The notes under the pieces: model-generated
The model's database searches: none
Seen by the model: the letters and a program-made list of their open reading frames with translations, nothing else
Told to the model about the DNA's origin: nothing
Shown here: positions 17,973-26,573 of the stretch, in pieces
How positions within the stretch are numbered: the first letter of the stretch is position 1
Layout: every line of letters begins with the position of its first letter
Made by a program: the position numbers and the translations under genes
Assembly: GCF_900095385.1 (NCBI RefSeq)
Contig: NZ_FMID01000004.1
Span: 110,650 to 174,649, forward strand
Direction: 5' to 3'
DNA from: Methanoculleus chikugoensis
Lineage (GTDB): Archaea > Halobacteriota > Methanomicrobia > Methanomicrobiales > Methanoculleaceae
DNA length: 64,000 nt

Positions 17973-18938
17973 ATGAGAACGAATACGACTCTTCTGACGG
18001 CAGGCATCATCGCGGTCCTGCTCATCCTTGCCCTCTGTGCGGGATGCACGGGGACGGCGCCGGACGGGAACGCGACACCGAACGCCACGACCGCTCCCCC
18101 CGGCGGGGCGAACGTCGTGCGGATCGCCACCACGACAAGCCTTGAGAACACCGGGCTCCTCGCGGAGCTCGAACGGGTCTACGAGAACGAGACCGGGGTC
18201 GACCTCCAGTTCATCTCCCAGGGCACCGGCCAGTCCATCGACTCCGGCAGGCGCGGCGACGTCGATCTCGTCCTCGTCCACGCCCCGGACCTTGAGCAGC
18301 AGTTCATCGACGACGGCTTCGGGATCAACCCGCGGTGCATCGCCTACAACTACTTCATCATCGTCGGCCCCGAATCTGACCCGGCGGGGATCGCGAACAT
18401 GAGCCCGGTGGAGGCCTTCCAGGCGATCTATACCGCCGGCACGAACCAGACGGCGGGCGTCGCCTTCGTCTCCCGCGGCGACAACTCCGGGACCCACAAC
18501 CAGGAGAAGGTGCTCTGGGAAGAGGCGGGCTACGACTACGAGGCCGATGTCCTTGACGCCGGGGCCTGGTACGTCGAGGCCGGCAAGGGGATGGGCGACA
18601 CCCTGATCCTCGCAAACGAGCAGCAGGCATACACCCTCTCCGATGAGGGGACCTATCTCTCGTTTGCAGACCGGCTCGATCTCGTCCCGGTCGTCGCCGA
18701 GGGCGCGGAACTCCTCAACCGCTACAGCGCGATTGCCGTCAACCCCGAGCAGCACGCGGAGGTGAACGCCGAAGGTGCCGCGGACTTCATCAACTGGCTC
18801 ACCTCGGACGAGACGAAGGAGATGATCGGGGAGTTCGGCACCGAGGAGTTCGGTAAACCGCTCTTCACGCCGCTTTACGCACCCGAGTGCACGGAGCCGC
18901 CGTTCAACTGCACCTGCGCGGAGCCGGTACCCACGTAA
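17973..18938 (+). CDS. tupA: Tungstate-binding lipoprotein TupA, paralogue 2
   Basis: 321 residues with a clear lipobox (LCAGC) and a Thr/Pro linker, then the TupA core: RIATTTSLENTGLLAELE, GTGQSIDSGRRGDVDLVLVHAP, IVGPESDPAGIANMSP, VSRGDNSGTHNQEK, GMGDTL. Very similar to the preceding paralogue including the tail CTEPPFNCTC, so a tandem gene duplication. It probably feeds the TupBC genes starting 55 bases later. A separate promoter is likely: CTATTTAATACC near 17937 precedes the start by about 35 bases, with GTTAAC twice just upstream. Confidence 0.9.
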   Translation: MRTNTTLLTAGIIAVLLILALCAGCTGTAPDGNATPNATTAPPGGANVVRIATTTSLENTGLLAELERVYENETGVDLQFISQGTGQSIDSGRRGDVDLVLVHAPDLEQQFIDDGFGINPRCIAYNYFIIVGPESDPAGIANMSPVEAFQAIYTAGTNQTAGVAFVSRGDNSGTHNQEKVLWEEAGYDYEADVLDAGAWYVEAGKGMGDTLILANEQQAYTLSDEGTYLSFADRLDLVPVVAEGAELLNRYSAIAVNPEQHAEVNAEGAADFINWLTSDETKEMIGEFGTEEFGKPLFTPLYAPECTEPPFNCTCAEPVPT

Positions 18939-18993
18939 GCATCACGAGCAGGGCGGGGAGCGAGGTGACAGGGAGCCTGGAGGGTGAGTTCGC

Positions 18994-19689
18994 GTGGTGA
19001 ACGGGAACCCGATCGTCGAGGGGTTCATCGAGGCCATCGAGCTCATCATCGCCCTCGACCCGCAGGTGGTCGAGATCACCATCCGCTCGCTCTACGTCTC
19101 CCTCACCGCCACCTTCTTTGCCGCGCTGATCGCCCTGCCGCTCGGGGCGCTGATCTACTTCTACGAGTTCCGGGGGAAGCATGCGGTGGTCTCCACGCTG
19201 CAGACGCTGTATGCGCTCCCGACGGTCATCGTCGGCCTGGTCATGTTCCTGTTCCTCTCAAACATCGGCCCCTTCGGGTTCCTCCGCCTCCTCTACACCC
19301 CCGGCGGCATGATCGTCACCCAGACGGTTCTCATCATACCGCTCCTGATGGGGCTGACGGTCTCGGCGCTCTCCGGGATCGACCGGGACAAGCGCTACAC
19401 GATCACCGCACTCGGCGCGAGCAGGCTCCAGACGGTCATGACGATCATATCGGAGGCACGGTTCGCGGTCATGGCCGGCGTCCTCCTCGGGTTCGGGCGG
19501 GCGATCGCCGAGGTGGGGTCGGTGATGATCGTCGGGGGGAACATCCGGGGCGCCACCCGCGTCCTCACCACGGCGATCACGCTCAACACGTCGATGGCGA
19601 ACTACTCCCTCTCGATCGCACTCGGGATCATCCTCCTCTCGGTGGCGCTCGGGGTGAATCTCGCGCTATCCCTGGTGCAGAGGCGGTGA
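18994..19689 (+). CDS. tupB: Tungstate ABC transporter permease TupB
   Basis: 231 residues, about five to six membrane helices, with the binding-protein-dependent permease signature around GASRLQTVMTIISEARFAVMAG and the typical YALPTVIVGLVMFLFLSNIGPFG segment. It forms the channel through which tungstate delivered by TupA enters, energised by TupC. GTG 18994 has GGAGGGTGAG upstream. Four bases separate it from tupC. Its nearest relative in this window is the second TupB at 31058. Confidence 0.9.
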   Translation: MVNGNPIVEGFIEAIELIIALDPQVVEITIRSLYVSLTATFFAALIALPLGALIYFYEFRGKHAVVSTLQTLYALPTVIVGLVMFLFLSNIGPFGFLRLLYTPGGMIVTQTVLIIPLLMGLTVSALSGIDRDKRYTITALGASRLQTVMTIISEARFAVMAGVLLGFGRAIAEVGSVMIVGGNIRGATRVLTTAITLNTSMANYSLSIALGIILLSVALGVNLALSLVQRR

Positions 19690-19693
19690 CGGT

Positions 19694-20779
19694 ATGGCAA
19701 TCATAGAGGCACACGGCATACGGAAGTCCTACGGCAGCCTCCTGGCCCTGCACGATGTCGACCTCGCGGTTGAAGAAGGAGAGATCCTGGCACTCATCGG
19801 TCCGAGCGGTTCCGGGAAGAGCACGCTTCTCCGCGTCCTCGACCTGATCGAGCCCGCAAACGAGGGAGAACTTTCGATCTTCGGCATCGATGTGGTCGCA
19901 GAGCGCGGCCGGTGGCTCGACCTCCGCCGCCGGATGGGAATGCTCTTTCAGCGGCCGATCGTCTTCAACGCATCCGTCTACGACAACGTCGCGATGGGGC
20001 TCCGGTACCGGCGGGCCTCCGGCGACGAGATCGACCGGAGGGTGAATGAGGCCCTCGAAGCCGTCGGGCTCTCCCGCTACACGAGGAGCCGGGCGACCGA
20101 TCTCTCCGGCGGCGAGCAGCAGCGGGTGGCGTTATCGAGGGTGCTCGTGACCGACCCGGAGGTCCTCTTCCTGGACGAGCCGACCGCAAATCTGGACCCG
20201 ACATCGACTGCGACCATCGAGGAGATCGTGATGCGGCTCAACCGCGAAGCCGGGATGACCGTCCTCATAAGCACCCACGACCTCGCGCAGGGGCAGCGGC
20301 TCGCCCACCGCGTCGGGGTGATGATCGAGGGGACGATCGCCCAGACGGGGCCGTCCAGCGATGTATTCCGCGCACCGAAGGACCGGAGGATCGCCCGGTT
20401 CGTGGGCGTCCAGAACATCATCCCCGGCCGGGTCGTCTCCCGGACCGAGGGGCTCACCACGGTGGAGGCGGGCGGGAGGCAGATCCTCTCGGCGACCCCG
20501 CCGCCCGCCGACAAAGTCGAGATAGTCATCCGGGGCGAAGACGTCTCCCTGCACCGGAGGGAACCCATGCACGAGGAGGCGGAGAACCTCTTCCCGGCCA
20601 TGCTCACCCGTATCGAACCTGCGGCGCCGTTTGTGAACGTGACGGTCCACTGCGGGTGCGATCTCGTCGCACTGGTGACGGCAAGGCGGGCGGATGCCCT
20701 CGGGCTTCGTGAGGGGGTGGGGGTCTGGATCTCCCTCCAGGCGAAGGCGGTCCACCTCATCCCCCTGACCGGACACTGA
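19694..20779 (+). CDS. tupC: Tungstate ABC transporter ATPase TupC
   Basis: 361 residues: an ABC ATPase domain with Walker A GPSGSGKST, Q-loop RMGMLFQRPIVF, signature LSGGEQQRVALSR, Walker B LFLDEPTANLD and switch ISTHD. An additional C-terminal TOBE-like region of about 120 residues follows, which in molybdate/tungstate ATPases often binds the oxyanion and gates transport. It is co-transcribed with tupB. Domain order and the TOBE region match the second TupC at 31764. Confidence 0.9.
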   Translation: MAIIEAHGIRKSYGSLLALHDVDLAVEEGEILALIGPSGSGKSTLLRVLDLIEPANEGELSIFGIDVVAERGRWLDLRRRMGMLFQRPIVFNASVYDNVAMGLRYRRASGDEIDRRVNEALEAVGLSRYTRSRATDLSGGEQQRVALSRVLVTDPEVLFLDEPTANLDPTSTATIEEIVMRLNREAGMTVLISTHDLAQGQRLAHRVGVMIEGTIAQTGPSSDVFRAPKDRRIARFVGVQNIIPGRVVSRTEGLTTVEAGGRQILSATPPPADKVEIVIRGEDVSLHRREPMHEEAENLFPAMLTRIEPAAPFVNVTVHCGCDLVALVTARRADALGLREGVGVWISLQAKAVHLIPLTGH

Positions 20780-20802
20780 ACTGGTATCAGGGCACCTTCC
20801 CG

Positions 20803-20846
20803 AGGCAAATGCACTGAATTAGCCCAAAATATTAACATATTTGCCT
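20803..20846. promoter_or_regulatory. Inverted repeat upstream of wtpA
   Basis: AGGCAAAT at 20803-20810 and its exact reverse complement ATTTGCCT at 20839-20846 flank a 28-base AT-rich spacer with AATATTAACA. This lies 57 bases before ATG 20903. Candidate operator for Mo/W-responsive control of wtpABC; no terminator character. TATA candidates downstream are GTTTTAACA (20868) and CCTAAAAAG (20887). Confidence 0.4.
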
Positions 20847-20902
20847 TAATTTCTTGCAGGAAAGGATAGTTTTAACAATCGATTGCCCTAAAAAGCTATT
20901 TC

Positions 20903-21970
20903 ATGAAACAAACGAATTTAATGGCTTTTATCGCCCTCATCATCGCTGTCGCGGTCCTGTTCTGCGGCTGCACGGGGACGACTGAAGATCCGGCGACGAC
21001 CCCCACACCGACGGCAACCGCCGCCGAAGACGTCCAGGTAAAGGTCTTCCATGCCGGGAGCCTGACCGGACCGTTTGAGAAGGTCAAAGCAGAATTCGAA
21101 GCCGAACATCCCGGCGTCACCGTGCTCCTCGAGCCCGCCGGCAGTGTCGACTGCATCAAGAAGATCACCGAGAACGGCAAGCCCGCCGACGTCCTCGCCT
21201 CCGCCGACTACGCCCTCATCCCGGAGATGATGCTGCCCGATCACGCCGACTGGTACCTGACGTTTGCGAAGAACCGGATGGTGCTCACCTACACGAACGA
21301 GAGTAAGTACGCCGACGAGATTGCCGCCGAGAACTGGTACGAGGTCCTCGACCGCGACGGCGTCCGGTGGGGCTTCTCCGACCCGAACTCCGACCCCTGC
21401 GGCTACCGCACCCCGATGGTGATCCAGCTCGCCGAGACCTACTACAAGAACGACCGGATCTTTGAGACCCTTGTCAGCGAGCACAGCGCGATCACCGTCA
21501 CCGAAGAGAACGGCACCTACACCATCCACGCCGCCGACCCGAAGCCCGACAGCACCACCCTGACAATCCGGCCTAAGAGCGTCGAGTTAGTCCAGATGGT
21601 TCAGGCCGGCGGACTTGACTACGCCTGGGAGTACCGGAGCGTTGCCGTGCAGAACGACCTTCTGTTCATCGAGCTCCCCGAGGAGATCGACCTCTCGGCC
21701 GTCGCATTTGCGGATAACTACGCGACCGTCCAGACCGAGGCGAAGAAGGGCGACGGCACGACACTTTATACCGGCTCCCCCATCGTCTACGGCGTGACCG
21801 TCCCGAAGATCGCGGAGCACCCCGACCTCGGCGTTGCGTTCGTCGAGATGTTGATCGGCGCTACCGGCCAGGAGATCCTCGAGCGCGATGGCCAGCCCCC
21901 GATCGTCCCCGCGGACGGTTACGGCACCGTTCCGGCCGAGCTCCAGTCGCTCGTTACGGTCAACCCCTGA
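20903..21970 (+). CDS. wtpA: Molybdate/tungstate-binding lipoprotein WtpA
   Basis: 355 residues. Lipobox LFCGC, a Thr/Pro linker, then the WtpA/ModA-type fold: VKVFHAGSLTGPFEKVK, LEPAGSVDCIKKI, ADVLASADYALIPEMM, RWGFSDPNSDPCGYR. Archaeal WtpA binds both molybdate and tungstate with very high affinity through an octahedral site containing carboxylates. The motif set is WtpA rather than bacterial ModA. First gene of wtpABC, with its own promoter region and inverted repeat upstream. Confidence 0.92.
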   Translation: MKQTNLMAFIALIIAVAVLFCGCTGTTEDPATTPTPTATAAEDVQVKVFHAGSLTGPFEKVKAEFEAEHPGVTVLLEPAGSVDCIKKITENGKPADVLASADYALIPEMMLPDHADWYLTFAKNRMVLTYTNESKYADEIAAENWYEVLDRDGVRWGFSDPNSDPCGYRTPMVIQLAETYYKNDRIFETLVSEHSAITVTEENGTYTIHAADPKPDSTTLTIRPKSVELVQMVQAGGLDYAWEYRSVAVQNDLLFIELPEEIDLSAVAFADNYATVQTEAKKGDGTTLYTGSPIVYGVTVPKIAEHPDLGVAFVEMLIGATGQEILERDGQPPIVPADGYGTVPAELQSLVTVNP

Positions 21971-22037
21971 CCTCTCTCTTTTTCCCAAAACAGGCTTTCT
22001 GTGAAGCGTGCATAACCAGTACAACACGATCACGAAG

Positions 22038-22919
22038 ATGAAGACCGAAACGCTCTCAACCGAACCCCTCCCGGCAGGCGAGGAGGCGAACGTTACCCGC
22101 TGGAACGAGTATCGGGGGCGGTATCTCGACTGGTGCATCGTCGGGTTCTGCATTATGGGCGCGGCGATCGTCGGGATAACGGTGCTTGCCATCGCCAACA
22201 TCACGATGACGGAACTCGCCGACCCGGCCCATCTCCTCAAGGTCGCAGCGTCATCGGAGGTGATCGGGTCTATCCTCCTCACGTTCGGCGCGGGGGCGAG
22301 CGCCGTCATCCTCCTCATCCTCTTCGGGACACCGCTTGCCTACGTTCTCGCCCGGGCCCGTCCCTCGCGGCTCAAGGGTGCCGTCGAGAGCATCGTCGAC
22401 ATCCCGCTCATCCTGCCGCACACGGTGGCGGGCCTGCTCGTCTACCTCCTCTTCATGCGCCGGGGATGGCTCGGCGCGCCGCTCTCGGAGATCGGGCTTG
22501 CGTTCGAGGACGCGCTCCCGGGAACGATCATCGCGATGCTCTTCGTCGCCTCGCCGTTCTACGTCAACTCCATGCGGGAAGGGTTTGAGAAGGTGCCGGT
22601 CCACCTGGAGAACGTCGCCCGCACGCTCGGGGCGGGCACCTTCACGGCGTTTTGGACGGTCACCCTCCCCTTAAGCCTCCGGCACATGTACAGCGGGGCC
22701 ATCCTCGCCTGGGGGAGGGCGATCGGGGAGTTCGCCGGCGTCATCATGATCGCCTACTACCCGTTCATCATATCGACGCTGATCTACTACTCATTCACGA
22801 CGGACGGCATCCACACGAGCAGGAGCATCGCGTTTACGGTCATCCTGGTCAGTTTCGGAGTATTCTACCTCCTGCGAAGGATGACCCGGTACTTAGGGAG
22901 GTACGATGATAGAGTTTGA
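22038..22919 (+). CDS. wtpB: Molybdate/tungstate ABC permease WtpB
   Basis: About 293 residues from ATG 22038; a GTG at 22008 would add ten residues. After a hydrophilic N-terminus it has about six membrane helices, the segment DIPLILPHTVAGLLVYLLF typical of ModB/WtpB, and the ATPase-contact loop ENVARTLGAGTFTAFWTVTLP. It forms the membrane channel of the WtpABC importer. It overlaps wtpC by 14 bases, indicating translational coupling. Confidence 0.9.
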   Translation: MKTETLSTEPLPAGEEANVTRWNEYRGRYLDWCIVGFCIMGAAIVGITVLAIANITMTELADPAHLLKVAASSEVIGSILLTFGAGASAVILLILFGTPLAYVLARARPSRLKGAVESIVDIPLILPHTVAGLLVYLLFMRRGWLGAPLSEIGLAFEDALPGTIIAMLFVASPFYVNSMREGFEKVPVHLENVARTLGAGTFTAFWTVTLPLSLRHMYSGAILAWGRAIGEFAGVIMIAYYPFIISTLIYYSFTTDGIHTSRSIAFTVILVSFGVFYLLRRMTRYLGRYDDRV

Positions 22920-23973
22920 CCGTGTATCGCTCGCACTCGGCTCGTTCCGCTTAAACGACGTCAGCCTGAGGATCGGGAAGGGCGACTACTACTTCATCGT
23001 CGGGCCGTCGGGGGCGGGAAAGACGGTGCTCCTCGAAGCTATCGCCGGGCTTCACCGGCCGGAGAGCGGCCGCGTCCTCCTCCGGGGCGAAGAGATCACC
23101 GCTCTCCCCCCGGAGATGCGGAAGGTTGCCCTCGTCTACCAGGACTACTCGCTCTTCCCGAACATGCGGGTCATCGAGAACGTCTCCTACGGTCTCCGGG
23201 TGCAGGGGATGCGGAAGAAGGAGGCCCGGGCCGAGGTCGCCCCTCTCCTCGAACGGTTCGGGATCGCTCACCTCGCCAACCGGTATCCGGGGACGCTCTC
23301 CGGCGGGGAGCAGCAGCGGGTGGCGCTTGCACGGGCCGTCGCGGTGAAACCCGACATCCTCCTCCTCGACGAACCGCTCTCGGCCCTCGATCCCGTCACG
23401 CAGGAGAAGTTCATCGCCGACCTCAAGCGGCTTCATCGGGAGGACGGGCTCACCGTCGTCCAGGTGAGCCATTCGCGCCGGGAGGCGCATCTCCTCGCCA
23501 CCTGGATGGCGGTGATCATCGACGGGGCGCTCGTGGACGAGGGAGAGGCCGGTGTCGTGCTGAACGCGCCGAGGAGCCGGGAGGTCGCGTCGTTCGTCGG
23601 GGTCGAGAACATCCTGGACGGAACGGTGACGGCAAACGAGGACGGGCTCGCGACGGTGGACGTCGGCGGACTGGTCTTCGAGGCGGTGACGGACGCCGCC
23701 GCGGGTGAGGAGGTCACGCTCTGCATCCGGGCCGACGACGTCGTCCTCGCCGTCGGGAATGACCGGCGCACCAGCGCCCGAAACAGGATGTCCCGGACGG
23801 TCGTCTCGGTCGCGGAGAACGGCCCCGTCGCCGAGGTGCGGGTTGACGCGGGCGTCATGCTCACCGCGGTCCTGACCCGGCGGTCGGTGCAGGAACTCGG
23901 CCTCGTTCCGGGAGCGTCCGTCACCCTCTCCGTGAAGGCGACGGCGATCCACGTCATCCACTCTTCTTCTTGA
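22906..23973 (+). CDS. wtpC: Molybdate/tungstate ABC ATPase WtpC
   Basis: 355 residues. ABC domain with Walker A GPSGAGKT, Q-loop VALVYQDYSLFPNM, signature LSGGEQQRVALAR, Walker B LLLDEPLSALD and switch SHSRREA. A C-terminal regulatory TOBE/MOP-type region of about 120 residues follows, known in this family for product inhibition by bound oxyanion. It completes wtpABC. Its 3' end overlaps by 20 bases the 3' end of the SemiSWEET gene on the other strand. Confidence 0.92.
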   Translation: MIEFDRVSLALGSFRLNDVSLRIGKGDYYFIVGPSGAGKTVLLEAIAGLHRPESGRVLLRGEEITALPPEMRKVALVYQDYSLFPNMRVIENVSYGLRVQGMRKKEARAEVAPLLERFGIAHLANRYPGTLSGGEQQRVALARAVAVKPDILLLDEPLSALDPVTQEKFIADLKRLHREDGLTVVQVSHSRREAHLLATWMAVIIDGALVDEGEAGVVLNAPRSREVASFVGVENILDGTVTANEDGLATVDVGGLVFEAVTDAAAGEEVTLCIRADDVVLAVGNDRRTSARNRMSRTVVSVAENGPVAEVRVDAGVMLTAVLTRRSVQELGLVPGASVTLSVKATAIHVIHSSS

Positions 23974-24208
23974 TCGAGAGGATCAGGCCGACGAGGACGG
24001 CCGTTACCCCGTTCGCCGCGATGATGGCGATATCTCCTCTCACCACCCCGTAGGCGAGCCAGAGCAGGACGCCGGAGAGGAGGACGACGAGCATACCAAG
24101 CGAGAGGTCGGCGGTCGACCGCGTCCGCCACGCCCGGACGACCTGCGGCGCGAACGCGAGCGTCGTGAGCGTGCCGGCGAGAAGACCGAGTAAGGTGACG
24201 GTGTCCAT
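23954..24208 (-). CDS. SemiSWEET-type PQ-loop membrane protein
   Basis: 84 residues with three membrane helices, the size of SemiSWEET half-transporters that dimerise into a sugar pore. The PQ motif is present in LAFAPQVVRAWRTRST, with the STADLSLGM turn typical of the family. The start MDTVTLLGLLAGTL at 24208 gives the normal length, and a lysine-rich tail (KKKSG) closes it. Substrate here is not known. It converges on wtpC and has no operon partner; presence inside the Mo/W island may be coincidental. Confidence 0.85.
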   Translation of the reverse strand: MDTVTLLGLLAGTLTTLAFAPQVVRAWRTRSTADLSLGMLVVLLSGVLLWLAYGVVRGDIAIIAANGVTAVLVGLILSIKKKSG

Positions 24209-24524
24209 CTTCGCCCGGGTCTTACGCCGGAGAGGATAAAACCTGGCCCGGTTCGCCGGCTGGTTACGTATCGCCAAGCGTTGCCCGCAGTCTTCCTCGC
24301 GGGTGGGGTGGGGGCTACAGGTATCCGGGATAGGTTGAGACAGGCCCCTCCCCGATGGCGATACCCCCACGGTCCAGTGTACGGGGAGCGCCCGGAAAAG
24401 AATCATTTCCGGCTTTCCAGAGGGTATCGCCATGACTGCCCCCGCCCCTTGGGGGCGGGGGAGGAGGCCGAAGGCTGGGTGGGGTGGGGGTTACAGATCT
24501 CCGGAAGGATAAGGCCGCGGCCCA
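24209..24524. repeat. Gene-free region with direct and inverted repeats
   Basis: No credible ORF. Two similar stretches, about 24299-24330 and 24477-24508, share GGGTGGGGTGGGGG then TACAG and TCCGG. ATGGCGATACCC (24355-24366) is exactly inverted as GGGTATCGCCAT (24422-24433). A strong hairpin CCCCCGCCCC-TT-GGGGGCGGGG lies at about 24439-24461. Together these look like a small REP-type palindromic element between two minus-strand genes. Confidence 0.55.
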
Positions 24525-25658
24525 TCAACTCCGGGATGCTCTCCCCTTCCCCCACCGCTCCAGCGCATATGCAAGGACCATCCCGACGATGAACGCGACG
24601 GTGAGACCGACCACGAGGGTGAGGACGGCGATGACCCCCGTGACCAGGTAAGACTCCGTCTTCGCGCTGTGCTTCCCGAGTTCGAGCGCCACGAAGACCA
24701 GGAGCGCGCCGAAGATCCCCAGGGGGATGAGGGTCAGGACCTCCGGCGGGGCAAACGCGACGGCGAAGATGAGGATGAAGATCCCGGCGACGATGTTCGC
24801 CCCGCCGGTCCTCGCGCCGAACCGGTACATCGCCGCGAGCCCCCCGGCGCCGTGGCACATCGGAAACCCGCCGAGCGGCGTCGAGACGAGGTTCATCGCC
24901 CCGATCGTCCGGGAGAGCCGGTCGGGATCGACGCCCTTCTTCGGGAAGAGGTCGTAGGTGAGGAGGGACGTCGCGAGGATGGCGTTTGCTATCGTGAGCG
25001 GCACCTGCGGGAGGACGAGGTCCCAGGTGCCGGCGATGAAGTCCGACGGCATCGGGAGGACGAGGGCGGGGAGGGGCATCAGGCGGAACGGCGGCATCCC
25101 CTGCGCGGCGATCCCGACGGCAAGCCCGATGATGAGGACGAGGAGGGCGGAGATGTCCGGGATCCGGGTGCGCTGCGACGCGATAAAGAAGGCAACGATG
25201 ACCGCGATCGCGAGCACTGCAACGAGCGGGTCGGCGACGATGTAGCCGAGCGACGTCCGGAGGAGGAGGAGCGCAAGCCCGGCCTGCACGCCGCGGATGA
25301 CGCTTCTCGGGATCCGGTCCTCAAGCCAGGCCATCCCGCCGACGAGGCCGATCGCGAGGAAGAGCACCCCGACGATGATCCCCGAGGCCACGATCTCGCC
25401 AGCACAGAGTCCTTCCGCGATGACGACGGCCCCAATCGCCTTCATCGGCTCGATGGGGATGGGAAGGCGGTAGTAGAGCCCGGTGATGATGAACCAGGCG
25501 GCGACGAAGAGGAAGAAGTGGCTGACGTTCACGTCGGGGCAGACGATCGCGACGCCGAGCAGGATGGGGAATATGGTGCCGAAGTCGCCGACCGCTCCGG
25601 CGATCTCCTCGAGGGTGATCCGGATACCCCGTTCCTCCGTTCCGCTGTTCTCCGCCAT
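24525..25658 (-). CDS. MOT1-type molybdate/sulfate permease
   Basis: 377 residues with roughly ten to twelve hydrophobic helices. GAVGDFGTIFPILLG and the PIPIEPMKAIGAVVIAEGL segment are hallmark stretches of the MOT1/SulP-like molybdate transporter family, as is PMCHGAGGLAAMYRFGARTGG. These carriers move molybdate or sulfate without ATP. ATG 25658 is preceded by AAGGAGAG at good spacing; the longer frame to 25721 is not needed. Its place directly after wtpABC supports molybdate as substrate, which is inference. Confidence 0.82.
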   Translation of the reverse strand: MAENSGTEERGIRITLEEIAGAVGDFGTIFPILLGVAIVCPDVNVSHFFLFVAAWFIITGLYYRLPIPIEPMKAIGAVVIAEGLCAGEIVASGIIVGVLFLAIGLVGGMAWLEDRIPRSVIRGVQAGLALLLLRTSLGYIVADPLVAVLAIAVIVAFFIASQRTRIPDISALLVLIIGLAVGIAAQGMPPFRLMPLPALVLPMPSDFIAGTWDLVLPQVPLTIANAILATSLLTYDLFPKKGVDPDRLSRTIGAMNLVSTPLGGFPMCHGAGGLAAMYRFGARTGGANIVAGIFILIFAVAFAPPEVLTLIPLGIFGALLVFVALELGKHSAKTESYLVTGVIAVLTLVVGLTVAFIVGMVLAYALERWGKGRASRS

Positions 25659-26009
25659 ACGCACTCTCCTTCTATGTCTCCTCTCCTTTTTGGGGGTTTT
25701 GGAAGGATGCTTCCCCATCATAAATGTTGTCGATATACTTTTTCAGCAGCTGCGTCAGGGTAAACTGCAGAAGTTATCATTGTGGTGAATGTAAACGCTT
25801 ATTTTGCTCTATCGAGTAATAATCCCTATGAAAGCGCACCACCCTTCCGTTCTTCCACCGTTTTTTACGGCAACTATCGCTTCTTCGTACAGGTGCACCG
25901 GAACCGCGCCCGATACGCCGGAAACTGCCGGAACTGCGGAATCCGAACCGCTCGCCTCCATTACCTCGACGGGGATGAGACCCTGACGGGGCACAAGGAG
26001 CATGAACCC
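25659..26009. other. Promoter-bearing gap between divergent genes
   Basis: 350 bases between the MOT1-type gene (minus) and TrmO (plus). AT-rich blocks at about 25700-25800 include ATACTTTTTCAGCAGC and CGCTTATTTTGC, possible TATA regions for either side. The TrmO frame stays open upstream to 25782, but the product there lacks family similarity, so I treat it as leader. Confidence 0.4.
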
Positions 26010-26516
26010 ATGGAGACCGCCACCTACCGGATCATCGGGACCATCCGATCGCCGTTCACCGACGGGGACACCACACCCATCCAGAGCATCTTCTCTGAAG
26101 CAGAGGGGGCGATCGAGGTCGCTCCCGGGTACGCCGACGGGCTGGAGGGGCTCGATGGGTTCTCCCACATCTACCTCCTCTACCACTTTCACCGGGTAAA
26201 CGGGTTTTCCCTGCGCCAGCGTCCGTTCGCCGACGGCAGCAGGGAACGCGGGATCTTTGCCATACGCCACTGCAACCGCCCGAACCCGATCGGGATCTCC
26301 CTCGTCGAGGTCATCGCCGTCGAAGGCAACACCGTCCGGGTCCGCGGGATCGACGTGCTGGACGGCACGCCGCTCCTCGACATCAAGCCCTACGTCCGCC
26401 AGTTCGACCACCGCGACGAGGTCAGGAGCGGCTGGGTCGACGCGCGGCGCATCGAGGAGGTGAAGGTCCGGAGTTTCTCGCCAAAGGATCTCCGGGAGTA
26501 TGAAGAGTCCGCGTGA
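26010..26516 (+). CDS. trmO: tRNA m6t6A37 methyltransferase TrmO (TsaA/YaeB family)
   Basis: 168 residues from ATG 26010, with AAGGAG nine bases upstream deciding the start. Family signatures: IGTIRSPF, LDGFSHIYLLYHFH, then the conserved SAM/tRNA site RGIFAIRHCNRPNPIGISLVEV and LDGTPLLDIKPYV. TrmO methylates N6-threonylcarbamoyl-adenosine 37 in some tRNAs using SAM through an unusual beta-barrel fold. Archaeal members are the single-domain form, as here. It converges on the MscS gene across a T-rich stretch (CCCTTTTTCC near 26549). Confidence 0.88.
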   Translation: METATYRIIGTIRSPFTDGDTTPIQSIFSEAEGAIEVAPGYADGLEGLDGFSHIYLLYHFHRVNGFSLRQRPFADGSRERGIFAIRHCNRPNPIGISLVEVIAVEGNTVRVRGIDVLDGTPLLDIKPYVRQFDHRDEVRSGWVDARRIEEVKVRSFSPKDLREYEESA

Positions 26517-26573
26517 GGACTCGCGGCCTTCGGCGGCCCGCGTCTACCCTTTTTCCTAAAGCGACGAAGCCCG

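Noticed and set aside
24669..25763. 364-codon plus-strand frame opposite the MOT1-type gene
   Set aside because: Very Asp/Glu/Arg-rich shadow of a membrane protein gene; no family similarity.
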